Notes: generated by a model from the sequence alone, not told the origin. DNA of 64,000 nt from an uncultured Christensenella sp. (GCA_910578325.1 CAJTQT010000001.1:186001-250000), one strand, 5' to 3'; numbered from the stretch's first letter, positions 17,033 to 25,572 are shown. A program made the numbers and translations.

Positions 17033-19114
17033 TTAAACTTTTACCAGTTTCACCGCAACGGGATTGCCATCAATAACGATTTTCGCATCGCCGTCAACCG
17101 CCCAACCGCGGTCGGGAACAACCGTAACCGTCTCCGTCTCGCAGTCGCCGTCGGGAATGATTTCAAGCGTATACGCTTCGCCGTCCTTTTTCATTGAAAA
17201 ATCGATTCTGCCGATTTCATCGTACATCGTATACTCGCAGTCGCCTACGAATACGCGGACCTCGAGCCTGTCGAATTTCATCGAATTCCCGTGACGTTTT
17301 TCAAGCATAGGCACTATACTTCCGCTCCTTACGAAAACGGGATAATCTCCGAGTTTGCAGGACAGGACGTACTCTTTACCGCCTGAAAGTTTCTCGCCGT
17401 TGAAGAAATCCGTCCACTCTCCATCGGGTAGCCAGACAGTCTGTTTAACCGAACCGTTAACGCACTTTTTCGTTATAGGACATACCAGCATATTTTCTCC
17501 GAAGAAATACTGATTGCGCAGAGATTTGCTTCTTGCATTTTCGTGCGTGCTGTAATAATACATCGGCGCGACGATCGGGATTCCCTCTCTTGCCGTGCGC
17601 ACGTTCGCGGAATAAATATACGGCAGGAGTCTGTGCCTTAAACGCAGAAACTGTTCCGCAATCGATTCTACCCGCGGATACAGCCACGGTTCTTTGCTCC
17701 ACGACTTGTTGTTGGAATGCAAGCGGTTTATCGGAGAAAAGACACCGAACTGCAACCATCTCAGATATAGTTCCGCATTGCCCTTCCCGAACAAATGTCC
17801 GCCTATATCGTGCGACCACCACGTATATCCCGCGTTTGACGCAAGCGCAGTAAAGTACGGCTGAAAGCGCAGACTGCGCCAGCACACAAAAGTATCTCCC
17901 GAGAAGCCTATCGGATATCTATGCGAACCCAACCCCGCGTATCGCGAGAGAATCATTCCGTTTTTCCCGTCGCGGCAGTTGTCTAAAAAGTGATAATGAT
18001 TGAGCAGCCAGAGCGGATCGAGACCGTCCATTTGGGACTTTGTGCCCTGCTGCCAGTCAATCCACCAGAAATCGACTCCGTCCTCCTCGTACGGGTGATG
18101 GAGAATATCGAAGTATGCGTTCAGAAATTTCTTATCCGTCAGGTCGAACTGCACCGTTTCCCCCGAATCGGGATCTATGCCGCAAGCGCGCGCCATATCG
18201 GCGTACTGCGACTCAAAATAACGCACTCCGTCGCGGGGATGCAGATTCATAGTCACCGCAAGCCCTCTGTTTTTAAGACTTTTAAGAAAGGACTTATAAT
18301 CAGGAAAGAGCGATTTTTCAAAGGTATAACCCGTCCATCCCGCGCCCTGCATCGAGTGACATTCAACACCCTTAGGCACGTTTTTGACAATGTGCCAGTC
18401 CATATCGATTGTGGCGACGGTCAGCGGAATATCCTTTTTATCGAACTTGTCCATAAGCGCGAGATATTCCCTGTCCGTATAGGCGTGATAGCGCGACCAC
18501 CAGTTTGAAAGCGCGTATTTCGGCAGAACGGGAGTCGCGCCCGTCAGCGCGTAAAACTCTTTCAGACCGCCGAGATAGTCCGCCCCGAAAGCAAACACAT
18601 ATTTATCGGTTCCGCCCGCTTTCCTGCAAGAAACGCCGCCGTCTTCGTCAAGCAGAATGGATTTGGAATCATCGTATTCGCTCACGCCGTCTTCTGCGAA
18701 AATTCCTTTTCTGATATGACTTAAACAGAAATGGTCTTTCTTTTCTCTTGCACCCTTCCAACTCCCCAGAACTCCGAAAGTTCCGTCGAGAGTGCGCGCC
18801 GTCCCGCCCAGATTATTACGGTTGGTCGGAGTTGCGATATGACCGTCGTCCAAAAACTTTACGTTGGTTTCAAGCGTATTCAAATCCACGTTGAATATGC
18901 GCGATTGCGTCTTAACAACGAGTTTACCGTTGCGAATTTCACTTATAAACTGCGGTTTTGCAAAATTTCTGCAATCAACCGTCTGGGTTTTATTATCTGT
19001 AAACACGCCTTTTTCAACGCGTATGACCCTGTCGCTCAGTACGCTTACGCGCACGTCGTCGCAGAGTAACACGGCATCTTCGTTTGCAGGCGCGAGCGTT
19101 GTTCCGAATCTCAT
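17033..19114 (-). CDS. Glycoside hydrolase family 31 enzyme
   Basis: A 693-residue cytoplasmic glycosidase, since no signal peptide is seen. An N-terminal beta domain precedes a catalytic barrel. VATIDMDWHI lies near residue 238. The proposed nucleophile Asp is in WWIDWQQG (about residue 353), and the acid/base Asp is in GFSGDTF (about residue 407). A C-terminal beta sandwich follows. GH31 members release alpha-linked glucose or xylose; the WWIDWQQG form differs from classical WxDMNE alpha-glucosidases, so the exact linkage is open. The nearest neighbour is an XRE-cupin regulator 22 bp upstream in the same direction. GGGAG lies about 11 bases before the ATG. Confidence 0.9.
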   Translation of the reverse strand: MRFGTTLAPANEDAVLLCDDVRVSVLSDRVIRVEKGVFTDNKTQTVDCRNFAKPQFISEIRNGKLVVKTQSRIFNVDLNTLETNVKFLDDGHIATPTNRNNLGGTARTLDGTFGVLGSWKGAREKKDHFCLSHIRKGIFAEDGVSEYDDSKSILLDEDGGVSCRKAGGTDKYVFAFGADYLGGLKEFYALTGATPVLPKYALSNWWSRYHAYTDREYLALMDKFDKKDIPLTVATIDMDWHIVKNVPKGVECHSMQGAGWTGYTFEKSLFPDYKSFLKSLKNRGLAVTMNLHPRDGVRYFESQYADMARACGIDPDSGETVQFDLTDKKFLNAYFDILHHPYEEDGVDFWWIDWQQGTKSQMDGLDPLWLLNHYHFLDNCRDGKNGMILSRYAGLGSHRYPIGFSGDTFVCWRSLRFQPYFTALASNAGYTWWSHDIGGHLFGKGNAELYLRWLQFGVFSPINRLHSNNKSWSKEPWLYPRVESIAEQFLRLRHRLLPYIYSANVRTAREGIPIVAPMYYYSTHENARSKSLRNQYFFGENMLVCPITKKCVNGSVKQTVWLPDGEWTDFFNGEKLSGGKEYVLSCKLGDYPVFVRSGSIVPMLEKRHGNSMKFDRLEVRVFVGDCEYTMYDEIGRIDFSMKKDGEAYTLEIIPDGDCETETVTVVPDRGWAVDGDAKIVIDGNPVAVKLVKV

Positions 19115-19136
19115 AATCTCTTATCTCCCTTGCAGA

Positions 19137-19712
19137 TTATTCTTCGACAGGTTTGAGCACCGTCGCCAAAAACTTACAGTCGCGTCCGCCTACGGCAATC
19201 ATTCCGTGCGGTTGCGCGCTGTCATAATACGCGGTGTCTCCAACGTTGAGCACAGTGGTTCTGCCGTTTACTACAAGTTTCAGTTGCCCTTCCAGAATAT
19301 AGTCCAATTCCTGTCCCGCGTGAGACGAGAGCACAATGGGTTTGTCCTCGGCTTCGGGCTGATAAGGCGCGACGACAAGAAACGGTTCCGCGGTTCTGCC
19401 TTTAAAATTGTGCGCCAGATGTTCGTACGTAAAGAGATGACGCCGCTCGGTAATCACTCCCTGTCCCGCCCGCACAACCGAGCAACTCGACAAGGTCGGC
19501 GTCGCGCCCGTAAGAAGTTCGGTCACGTCAACGCCCAACCTCTCGGCGCAGTTATACAAAAAGGTAACGGAAAAATCCCTGTTACCCGTTTCGTACTCGG
19601 CATAATCCGCCTCTGCGGTTCCCGTAACCGCCGCCATTTCGGCTGTTGTCACATCGAGCATTTCTCTAAGCCCTCTGAGTCGGTTTGCGATTTCGATATT
19701 GTTGTTTTTCAT
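19137..19712 (-). CDS. XRE-family regulator with C-terminal cupin
   Basis: A 191-residue transcription regulator. Residues 1-65 are a helix-turn-helix of the Cro/CI type (IANRLRGLREMLDVTTAEMAAVTG). Residues 115-190 form a cupin barrel with the ligand-binding pattern SSHAGQELDYILEGQLKLVV and the later YYDSAQPHGMIAV. Proteins of this kind sense a small ligand and control adjacent metabolic genes, here probably the downstream GH31 glycosidase with which it shares a transcript. AAGGCGG lies upstream of the ATG. Its promoter contains two direct repeats that could be its own operator. Confidence 0.9.
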   Translation of the reverse strand: MKNNNIEIANRLRGLREMLDVTTAEMAAVTGTAEADYAEYETGNRDFSVTFLYNCAERLGVDVTELLTGATPTLSSCSVVRAGQGVITERRHLFTYEHLAHNFKGRTAEPFLVVAPYQPEAEDKPIVLSSHAGQELDYILEGQLKLVVNGRTTVLNVGDTAYYDSAQPHGMIAVGGRDCKFLATVLKPVEE

Positions 19713-19770
19713 CGTTTTCCGCCTTGATTTGATGCCGTATATTTACGTACAGATATTTCTAAGTATTTAT

Positions 19771-19816
19771 AAACGGCTATATTTTATAATATAACAAACG
19801 GCTATGGCAATGTCAA
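19771..19816 (-). promoter_or_regulatory. Promoter with direct-repeat operator for the XRE-cupin gene
   Basis: On the minus strand TTGACA (19811-19816), 17 bp, TATATT (19788-19793). The sequence AAACGGCTAT (plus-strand reading) occurs at 19771-19780 and again at 19796-19805, 25 bp apart and flanking the -10 element, as expected for autoregulation. Confidence 0.65.
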
Positions 19817-19862
19817 TATTAACCTCTGCGCACAACTCGTCGGAATATTAAATAAAATATGA

Positions 19863-19890
19863 GAAACAGTTCCGATATCGGAACTGTTTC
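19863..19890 (-). terminator. Perfect 28-bp palindrome downstream of the SHOCT gene
   Basis: GAAACAGTTCCGAT/ATCGGAACTGTTTC at 19863-19890, followed on the minus strand by TCATATTTTATTTAAT, fits a terminator for the SHOCT transcript. Confidence 0.65.
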
Positions 19891-19973
19891 ATACGCACCT
19901 CTCCGGTTTTATTCGATTGAATACGGTTCAAACGTCCGCAGCCGAACGACGCGGATATGATTTATAAATACTA

Positions 19974-20393
19974 TCACTTTAAGTATTCTTCCAAAACTTT
20001 GGTTTTCAACTTTGAGTATTCCTCTTCATTGATCAAACCTGCGTCGAACATACGTTTATACTCGGCAAGTTTTTGAGTACGCAATGAGATATTCTCTGTC
20101 GGAATTGTAAGTGTGACGTTCTTCGCCTTTTCCGCCTCGTTTTTTCGCACCATTACCACGTTTACATAGAACAATGTAAACAGTATAATCGCCAAAATAT
20201 CCATAACCTTTGACAACATTGCGAAAGCATATACAAAATTATCGATTCCATAAACCGGGTTACTCAACAGGAAAACTACAAAAACCAAAATCACTTCCGA
20301 AATTAACGAATAGGTTTCCCTTTTTTTATGCTTTGCAATTGACATAATCCCGAAATACAACGAAACGGCAATCAGTATAAATCTGAGAATCAC
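19974..20393 (-). CDS. Membrane protein with C-terminal SHOCT domain
   Basis: A 139-residue protein with about three hydrophobic helices in residues 1-90 and a C-terminal SHOCT motif (KLAEYKRMFDAGLINEEEYSKLKTKVLEEYL). SHOCT is a short alpha-helical domain often found at protein termini, with suggested oligomerisation or regulatory roles. No ATG is available at the 5' end; a GTG at 20393 is the likely start with only a weak GAG ribosome site. It begins 21 bases after the stop of a 38-residue membrane protein, so coupled translation is probable. The function is unknown. Confidence 0.75.
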   Translation of the reverse strand: MILRFILIAVSLYFGIMSIAKHKKRETYSLISEVILVFVVFLLSNPVYGIDNFVYAFAMLSKVMDILAIILFTLFYVNVVMVRKNEAEKAKNVTLTIPTENISLRTQKLAEYKRMFDAGLINEEEYSKLKTKVLEEYLK

Positions 20394-20414
20394 GAATATG
20401 CTCGACCATATTTC

Positions 20415-20531
20415 TCAATAATTAAGAGATGTAATAAACACATACATCATAAATATGAATGTAAACGACGTCGACAGTCCGATAAATGTCACACCCGCGA
20501 TTCCCAGTCCTTTTTTTATGTTGTTTCTCAT
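20415..20531 (-). CDS. Small (38-residue) membrane protein
   Basis: ATG at 20531 to TGA at 20415 encodes MRNNIKKGLGIAG followed by a single hydrophobic helix (about residues 11-34) and a short polar tail ending NY. The start has an excellent GGGAGG six bases upstream, and a consensus promoter lies about 45 bases before it, so it is very likely translated despite its size. It is the first gene of an operon with the SHOCT membrane protein. No homologue was recognised; a small regulatory subunit of the SHOCT protein is a guess from context. Confidence 0.75.
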   Translation of the reverse strand: MRNNIKKGLGIAGVTFIGLSTSFTFIFMMYVFITSLNY

Positions 20532-20575
20532 CGATATCCTCCCTGATTCACCGCGCAATCCGCGCCGTTTATTCT

Positions 20576-20604
20576 ATTGTAAATACACAGTCGATATATG
20601 TCAA
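20576..20604 (-). promoter_or_regulatory. Promoter of the small membrane protein/SHOCT operon
   Basis: On the minus strand TTGACA (20599-20604), 17 bp, TACAAT (20576-20581). Confidence 0.8.
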
Positions 20605-20768
20605 TATACATTCGGGCATTTAAAAGCGCGACGGGACGCCCTCTCTGAGCGCAGGATCGCTCGCGATTGCAGGACGTCAGGCGCAGAAACCCGTTCGGAT
20701 CCACGTCAAAATTTCAATTTAGTCAGCACAAGTCATAATCCGTTCATATATTGAATTACGGAGGGCTT

Positions 20769-22493
20769 ATGTGCGGAATTGTCGGTTATTCTGGTTTCCA
20801 GAATGCTAAAAACATTGTTATCGACGGATTGAAAACGTTAGAATACCGCGGATATGACAGCGCAGGTATCGCTTTTTGCGGAGAGGATATTTCCGTATTC
20901 AAAACAGCGGGCAGCGTCGCGCAGTTGGAAGGACTTATTCCCGACGTATACGCTCACACCGCTATCGGACATACTCGCTGGGCAACCCACGGAAAACCCG
21001 ACGCAATCAACGCCCATCCGCATCTCTCCTTTGACAAGAGTGTCGCCGTCGTCCATAATGGCGTAATTGAAAACTGCGACGAACTGCGCAACGAACTTGT
21101 CACGAAAGGCATCCCGTTCACTTCCGACACGGACAGCGAGATCATCGCCCACCTCCTCGCGTTAGAGGACACCTCGGATATGCTGGGGGCTGTGGAGAGC
21201 GTAGGGCGAAGGCTGAAAGGAGCCGCCACTTTCCTTGCCGTAAAGCAGGGAGAAGACGCGATTTACGTGCGGCGTAAAAACGCGTCGCTGGCGGTAGGAA
21301 TAGGCGAAAACGAAAGTTTCGTGGCAAGCGACACCCTTGCAATTTCCAAATACACTTTGAAAACCGTCATAATGAAAGACGGAGAATGCGCGGTTCTCAA
21401 AGGCGGGAAGGTTTCATTCTATAAGGACGGAAAACCCGTTCAGAAACAACCCGTACGAATAAGACGTACTCCGCCCAAACCCTGCGCCTGCAATATGCGG
21501 TCGGAAATCGACGAAATCCCCGCCGCGCTCGAACGAACTCTTGCCAGCGCGGAGCGCACCCTCGACGACGAATTTATCTACGAACTCAAAGACGCCAGAC
21601 GCGTTTTCCTCGTCGGATGCGGCACCGCCTATCACGCGGGGCTGTACGGCAAGGAAATTCTCGAACGCGCGCTCGGCGTACCCTGCGAAGCGGTCATTGC
21701 AAGCGAATTCGACAGAGTAAGATTTATAGACAGACACTGCGCCGTTATCCTCATCACTCAAAGCGGCGAAACCGCCGACACGCTCTACGCGCTCGATATC
21801 TGCAAGCAGAAAGGCGCGCGCACGCTTGCTATCACAAACGTGACGCACAGCAGCATTACCTTCGCCGCCGACAGAACTCTTCTCATCGACGCCGGAGCGG
21901 AAGTTGCGGTTGCCGCCACAAAGTCCTACAACTGCCAGTTGTTCGCGCTGTATCTCATAGCCAAACGCATCGACGGCTCGGAGTTCACGCTCGACGAATT
22001 TGCGCGTCTGACTTCCGCTATAAAAACCGTATCCGCAGGAGACCTCTACGAAGAGCGCATAAAGCGCGCAAATCTGTTTTTTGTCGGCAAAGGACTCGAC
22101 AGTGTAACCGCGCAGGAAGCCGCGCTGAAATTCAAAGAAATCACCTATAAGATGACGGACGCATATTCCGCAGGCGAACTCAAACACGGCGCGATCGCCC
22201 TTATCGACGATAAGAGCACGGTTGTCATAATCGCCACATCGCAAACGGACAAGCACCGCATAGAAGCAACGGTCAGCGAACTGCGCTCGCGCGGAGCGTA
22301 TACCGTCGCGCTGTCGTCTGTCGGCGATATAGGCGCAAACAAAACGCTCTATCTGCCCTTTGTCCGCGACGATCTTCTGTATCCGCTTGTATCCGTAGTT
22401 CCTCTGCAAAACCTCGCGCTCTCCGCGTCGCTCTGCCTCGGACTCAATCCCGACAAGCCGCGCAATTTGGCGAAAAGTGTCACGGTGATATAA
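20769..22493 (+). CDS. glmS: Glutamine--fructose-6-phosphate aminotransferase (isomerizing)
   Basis: A 574-residue enzyme making glucosamine-6-phosphate for peptidoglycan and other aminosugars. The ATG at 20769 gives the mandatory MCGIVGY start, whose Cys becomes the N-terminal glutaminase nucleophile; GGAGGGCTT precedes it. The glutaminase domain shows LEYRGYDSAGIA and IGHTRWATHG. Two SIS isomerase domains follow, with GCGTAYHAG, SQSGETADT and AYSAGELKHG, and the LAKSVTV end is typical. No canonical glmS ribozyme core was seen upstream. A weak TTTCAA/CATAAT promoter about 30-60 bases upstream would leave only a short leader. Confidence 0.97.
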   Translation: MCGIVGYSGFQNAKNIVIDGLKTLEYRGYDSAGIAFCGEDISVFKTAGSVAQLEGLIPDVYAHTAIGHTRWATHGKPDAINAHPHLSFDKSVAVVHNGVIENCDELRNELVTKGIPFTSDTDSEIIAHLLALEDTSDMLGAVESVGRRLKGAATFLAVKQGEDAIYVRRKNASLAVGIGENESFVASDTLAISKYTLKTVIMKDGECAVLKGGKVSFYKDGKPVQKQPVRIRRTPPKPCACNMRSEIDEIPAALERTLASAERTLDDEFIYELKDARRVFLVGCGTAYHAGLYGKEILERALGVPCEAVIASEFDRVRFIDRHCAVILITQSGETADTLYALDICKQKGARTLAITNVTHSSITFAADRTLLIDAGAEVAVAATKSYNCQLFALYLIAKRIDGSEFTLDEFARLTSAIKTVSAGDLYEERIKRANLFFVGKGLDSVTAQEAALKFKEITYKMTDAYSAGELKHGAIALIDDKSTVVIIATSQTDKHRIEATVSELRSRGAYTVALSSVGDIGANKTLYLPFVRDDLLYPLVSVVPLQNLALSASLCLGLNPDKPRNLAKSVTVI

Positions 22494-22503
22494 AATTTGT
22501 GCC

Positions 22504-22542
22504 GTTCTGCTCCCGCTCGCTATCGCTTGCGCTTCGCTTTTC
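22504..22542 (+). repeat. 39-bp direct repeat, copy 1
   Basis: A 39-bp sequence starting GTTCTGCTC and ending GCTTCGCTTTTC recurs at 22661-22699 with two mismatches. Both copies are followed by an AAATTTATAT-like run. The 262-bp glmS-aminotransferase gap consists largely of these copies and shows no gene. Confidence 0.8.
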
Positions 22543-22660
22543 GGCAAAATTTTATATCCTCTACCGCGCAAATTATTGCCTGCTATCAATCTTGATACCG
22601 TTGTAAACTCCCGCCTCGTTCCGCGCAATATTTTGCTTGCTGTCCCTCGCTCTGCTCGGC

Positions 22661-22699
22661 GTTCTGCTCGCGCTCGCTATCGCCTGCGCTTCGCTTTTC
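22661..22699 (+). repeat. 39-bp direct repeat, copy 2
   Basis: Second copy of the element at 22504-22542, 157 bp downstream, differing at two positions (positions 10 and 24 of the element). Confidence 0.8.
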
Positions 22700-22833
22700 A
22701 CCTAAATTTATATTTTTCGCCAAACAACGGAAAATCATAACTTTAACCGTAAATAATGTTTATCGTTCGAGTTAAATACAATAAACTGCCGATTTGTACA
22801 AATACTTATAGTTATGACGGCTTGCGTTTGTAC

Positions 22834-22862
22834 TTGCAATATTCTTGTTCCGATGCTATAAT
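22834..22862 (+). promoter_or_regulatory. Promoter of the aminotransferase
   Basis: TTGCAA (22834-22839), 17 bp, TATAAT (22857-22862). It rules out in-frame starts upstream of about 22869 and so decides for the ATG at 22894. Confidence 0.75.
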
Positions 22863-22893
22863 GATTGCATTTAAAAAGGATTTTCGGTGTCAT

Positions 22894-24081
22894 ATGTTCA
22901 ATAAAGAAATGTACAGTCTCGGCAGCAAACGCTCTGTAATAAGAGAACTTTTTGAATACGGTAAACAGCGCGCGGCACAATACGGCGCGGACAGCGTATT
23001 CGATTTTTCACTCGGAAATCCCAGCGTCGCCGCACCCGACTGCGTAAATTCCGCCATAAAGGAACTCGTTGAAACTCTTGATTCCGCCGCACTCCACGGA
23101 TACACGTCGGCGCAGGGCGACTTCGGCGTACGACGCACGGTTGCGGAATTTCTCAATGAAAAATATTCCGCCCGATATTCCGCAGACAATATTTATATGA
23201 CTTGCGGCGCGGCGGCAGGACTTGCGATTGCCATACGCGCGCTCTGCGAAAAAGGAGACGAGTTTATTTTAATTGCGCCGCATTTCCCCGAATACAACGT
23301 ATTTGTCAAAGCCGCGGGCGGAACTCCGATTACGGTCCCGTTCTCTGACGATTTTCAGATTGATATAGAAAGTCTGAAAAATGCCCTGACGCCGCGCACA
23401 AAAGCGGTTATCGTCAATTCACCCAACAATCCTTGCGGCGTAATCTACACTCAAAAAACGCTTGCCGCGTTAGCGGAAGTTCTATCGGAATTTGAAAAAA
23501 AGTTTTTCAAACCAATTTACATTATTGCGGACGAACCTTATCGCGAACTCGCGTACGGAGACGCGGACGTTCCGTTTATTCCTTCGATATACGCAGACAC
23601 GGTGCTTTGTTACAGTTTTTCAAAATCGCTGTCTCTGGCGGGCGAGCGCATAGGTTATCTTGCCGTAAATCCAGACTCGCAGAACGCGCGCGACCTGTAT
23701 CTTGCGATTATGGGCGCGGGAAGAGCGATGGGTTATGTATGCGCTCCCGTCCTGTTCCAGCGCGTAGCGGCAAAATGTATTGCCGCTCGCCCCAAAATAG
23801 AGGAATACAAAGTCAACCGCGATTTTCTGTACGGCGCGCTCAGCGAAATCGGATACGAATGCGTATATCCCGACGGCGCGTTTTACCTCTTCGTAAAAGC
23901 AATCGGGAGCAGCGCGGAGTTCTCGGAAAAGGCGAAAAAATACGGACTGCTGATAGTGCCCGCCGACGACTTTGCCGCACCGGGCTGGATAAGAATCGCA
24001 TACTGCGTGGACGCAGATATGATTCGCCGTTCCGTTCCGCTGTTCGCGCAACTTTATAACGAGTGTACGCAGGATAAATAA
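22894..24081 (+). CDS. Pyridoxal-phosphate aminotransferase, class I/II
   Basis: A 395-residue cytoplasmic aminotransferase of fold type I. SLGNPSVAAPD near residue 45 and TCGAAAGLAIAIRAL bind the cofactor region. NSPNNPCGVIY contains the cofactor-contacting Asn and ADEPYRELAY has the Asp/Tyr pair. SFSKSLSLAGERIGY carries the Schiff-base Lys (about residue 240), and WIRIAYC has the carboxylate-binding Arg. Its donor and acceptor cannot be told; it is closest in look to aspartate/aromatic-type enzymes. The start at 22894 follows AAGGA at a long distance and is fixed mainly by the promoter. It is monocistronic with a hairpin terminator. Confidence 0.9.
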   Translation: MFNKEMYSLGSKRSVIRELFEYGKQRAAQYGADSVFDFSLGNPSVAAPDCVNSAIKELVETLDSAALHGYTSAQGDFGVRRTVAEFLNEKYSARYSADNIYMTCGAAAGLAIAIRALCEKGDEFILIAPHFPEYNVFVKAAGGTPITVPFSDDFQIDIESLKNALTPRTKAVIVNSPNNPCGVIYTQKTLAALAEVLSEFEKKFFKPIYIIADEPYRELAYGDADVPFIPSIYADTVLCYSFSKSLSLAGERIGYLAVNPDSQNARDLYLAIMGAGRAMGYVCAPVLFQRVAAKCIAARPKIEEYKVNRDFLYGALSEIGYECVYPDGAFYLFVKAIGSSAEFSEKAKKYGLLIVPADDFAAPGWIRIAYCVDADMIRRSVPLFAQLYNECTQDK

Positions 24082-24153
24082 CGGACTGTTATGCGTTAGG
24101 CACATATCAAAAAGGAATTATAAATCGTTATGCACTTTCCCGAAAAGTCATTT

Positions 24154-24186
24154 AAGCGGCGAGGATATCGCCGCTTTACTTTTACC
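24154..24186 (+). terminator. Terminator after the aminotransferase
   Basis: AAGCGGCGA (24154-24162), loop GGATA, TCGCCGCTT (24168-24176), followed by TACTTTTACC. Confidence 0.75.
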
Positions 24187-24190
24187 TAAA

Positions 24191-24304
24191 TCAGGCGCGG
24201 TGGATTATGCAGATTCTTACGCCTATCAGTTTTCCGTCCAGCGTTGCAACCTGAGTGCTGTTTACGGTGTTTTCGGCATTGATTCTTGTAAAACTGATTT
24301 TCAT
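24191..24304 (-). CDS. Small (37-residue) protein of unknown function
   Basis: ATG at 24304 to TGA at 24191 encodes a basic, mostly beta-looking peptide starting MKISFTRINAENT with VATLDGKLIGVRICI near the end. The reason to call it is the ribosome site: AAAGGAG sits six bases before the ATG, better than many large genes here. It is divergent from the WYL regulator gene, with the WYL promoter palindrome between them. No family was recognised, and it has no signal peptide or membrane helix. Confidence 0.55.
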   Translation of the reverse strand: MKISFTRINAENTVNSTQVATLDGKLIGVRICIIHRA

Positions 24305-24395
24305 ACTTTTCTCCTTTGGTCGAAGCGTTCTGCTTTGGCGCGATTTTGCGGATTTCCGCTTACAAAATATATGCCGCAAAATTTGCGTTTATTGC

Positions 24396-24452
24396 TTGCG
24401 TACCGCTTCTTTCAGATATATAATAAAAAATGTCGAGTACCGTTTTCGGTAC
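24396..24452 (+). promoter_or_regulatory. Promoter and palindromic operator of the WYL regulator
   Basis: TTGCGT (24396-24401), 17 bp, TATAAT (24419-24424). A perfect inverted repeat GTACCG-TTTT-CGGTAC at 24437-24452 sits just past the expected transcription start, the position for an autoregulatory site. Confidence 0.65.
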
Positions 24453-24505
24453 ATAACTGCGAATAAAATCAAAATATAGAAATTCTTACGCTAAGAGGTA
24501 CAAAT

Positions 24506-25498
24506 ATGGCGACGGAAGCCAAAAAAACATTGATAATGCGCATTTACAACATACTTGAAGAGTATTCGGACAGCGAGCATCCTCTGAAACAAAACGACAT
24601 AATACGTTTGCTGGAAAGGGACTACGGCATAGAGTGCGAGCGAAAAGCCGTAGGCAGAAACATATCCTATCTAAAAGAAATGGGTTATGACATAGAAACC
24701 GACGGTCGCGGCACCTATCTCGCGACGCGCGCGCTGGAAAATTCCGAACTGCGGCTTCTCATAGACAGCGTGCTGAGTTCGCGGCACATAAACTCAACGC
24801 ATTCGGAGCAGTTGATAGAAAAACTCATTCAACTGGGCGGGCACAATTTTAAAAGCCACGTCAAACACGTGTATTCCGTAAAAGACTGGGGGAAATCTCA
24901 GAACAGGGACTTTTTTCTCAATATCGAGATTGCCCACGACGCTATCGAGCAAGGCAAAAAAATAACTTTTTATTATAACCGCGTCGGCGTGGACGGAAAA
25001 CTGCACCCGACCGGCAAACATACCGCGTCGCCGTATCAGATGCTGCTTCACAATCAGAGATACTATCTGATGTTGCGCGACGACAAGTACGACGACATAA
25101 GTTACGACCGCATAGACAAAATTACGGATATGCGCATAATCGACGAAGACGCGCTTCCCCTGCGCGAAAACGAAAGGTTTGCGCGCGGCATAAATTACAA
25201 GGAAATAGCGTCCGGAATGCCGTATATGTTCAGCGATAAACCGCAAACCGTCACGCTCAGGTGCGCCAACTTTATGACAGACGAACTCGCGGACTGGTTC
25301 GGCACAAACTTCTCCGCCAAACAGGACGGCGATTCGCACATAATAGCAACAGTCAAAGCAAGCCCGCGCGCAATGCTGTACTGGGCTTTGCAGTACAACG
25401 ATAAAGCGGAGGTGCTTTCCCCGAAGTCGCTGCGCGACGAAGTTATCTCGGCGCTGAAATCCGCGCTCGCAATGTATTTGGAAAACAGTGGGAACTAA
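24506..25498 (+). CDS. WYL-domain transcriptional regulator
   Basis: A 330-residue regulator. The N-terminal winged helix (about residues 5-70: LKQNDIIRLLERDYGIECERKAVGR) binds DNA. The WYL domain (about 150-225) contains the ligand-pocket sequence ITFYYNR, ASPYQMLLHNQRYYLML and YDRIDKITDM. The WCX extension follows to the end. Family members respond to nucleotides, nucleic acids or metabolites and often control DNA-damage or defence genes; no such genes are adjacent here. AGAGGT precedes the ATG. A palindrome in the promoter suggests autoregulation and possible control of the divergent 37-residue gene. Confidence 0.88.
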   Translation: MATEAKKTLIMRIYNILEEYSDSEHPLKQNDIIRLLERDYGIECERKAVGRNISYLKEMGYDIETDGRGTYLATRALENSELRLLIDSVLSSRHINSTHSEQLIEKLIQLGGHNFKSHVKHVYSVKDWGKSQNRDFFLNIEIAHDAIEQGKKITFYYNRVGVDGKLHPTGKHTASPYQMLLHNQRYYLMLRDDKYDDISYDRIDKITDMRIIDEDALPLRENERFARGINYKEIASGMPYMFSDKPQTVTLRCANFMTDELADWFGTNFSAKQDGDSHIIATVKASPRAMLYWALQYNDKAEVLSPKSLRDEVISALKSALAMYLENSGN

Positions 25499-25543
25499 GC
25501 GGAAACGCGATTTTAAGCAATCTTAATTACATCGGTCAATCGG

Positions 25544-25572
25544 TTGCAATTTTGCGGCAATAAGACTATAAT
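25544..25572 (+). promoter_or_regulatory. Promoter of the ClC gene
   Basis: TTGCAA (25544-25549), 17 bp, TATAAT (25567-25572). The roughly 60-base leader holds a GC-rich imperfect hairpin (around 25587-25609), but nothing resembling the fluoride riboswitch core was found. Confidence 0.75.

Noticed and set aside
20620..20768. glmS ribozyme upstream of glmS
   Set aside because: The conserved ribozyme core (including its GUUGACGAGG-like segment) is absent, and a closer promoter would leave it out of the mRNA.
24144..24200. 19-codon frame starting MHFPEKSF after the aminotransferase
   Set aside because: It runs through the terminator hairpin and its ribosome site is too far away.
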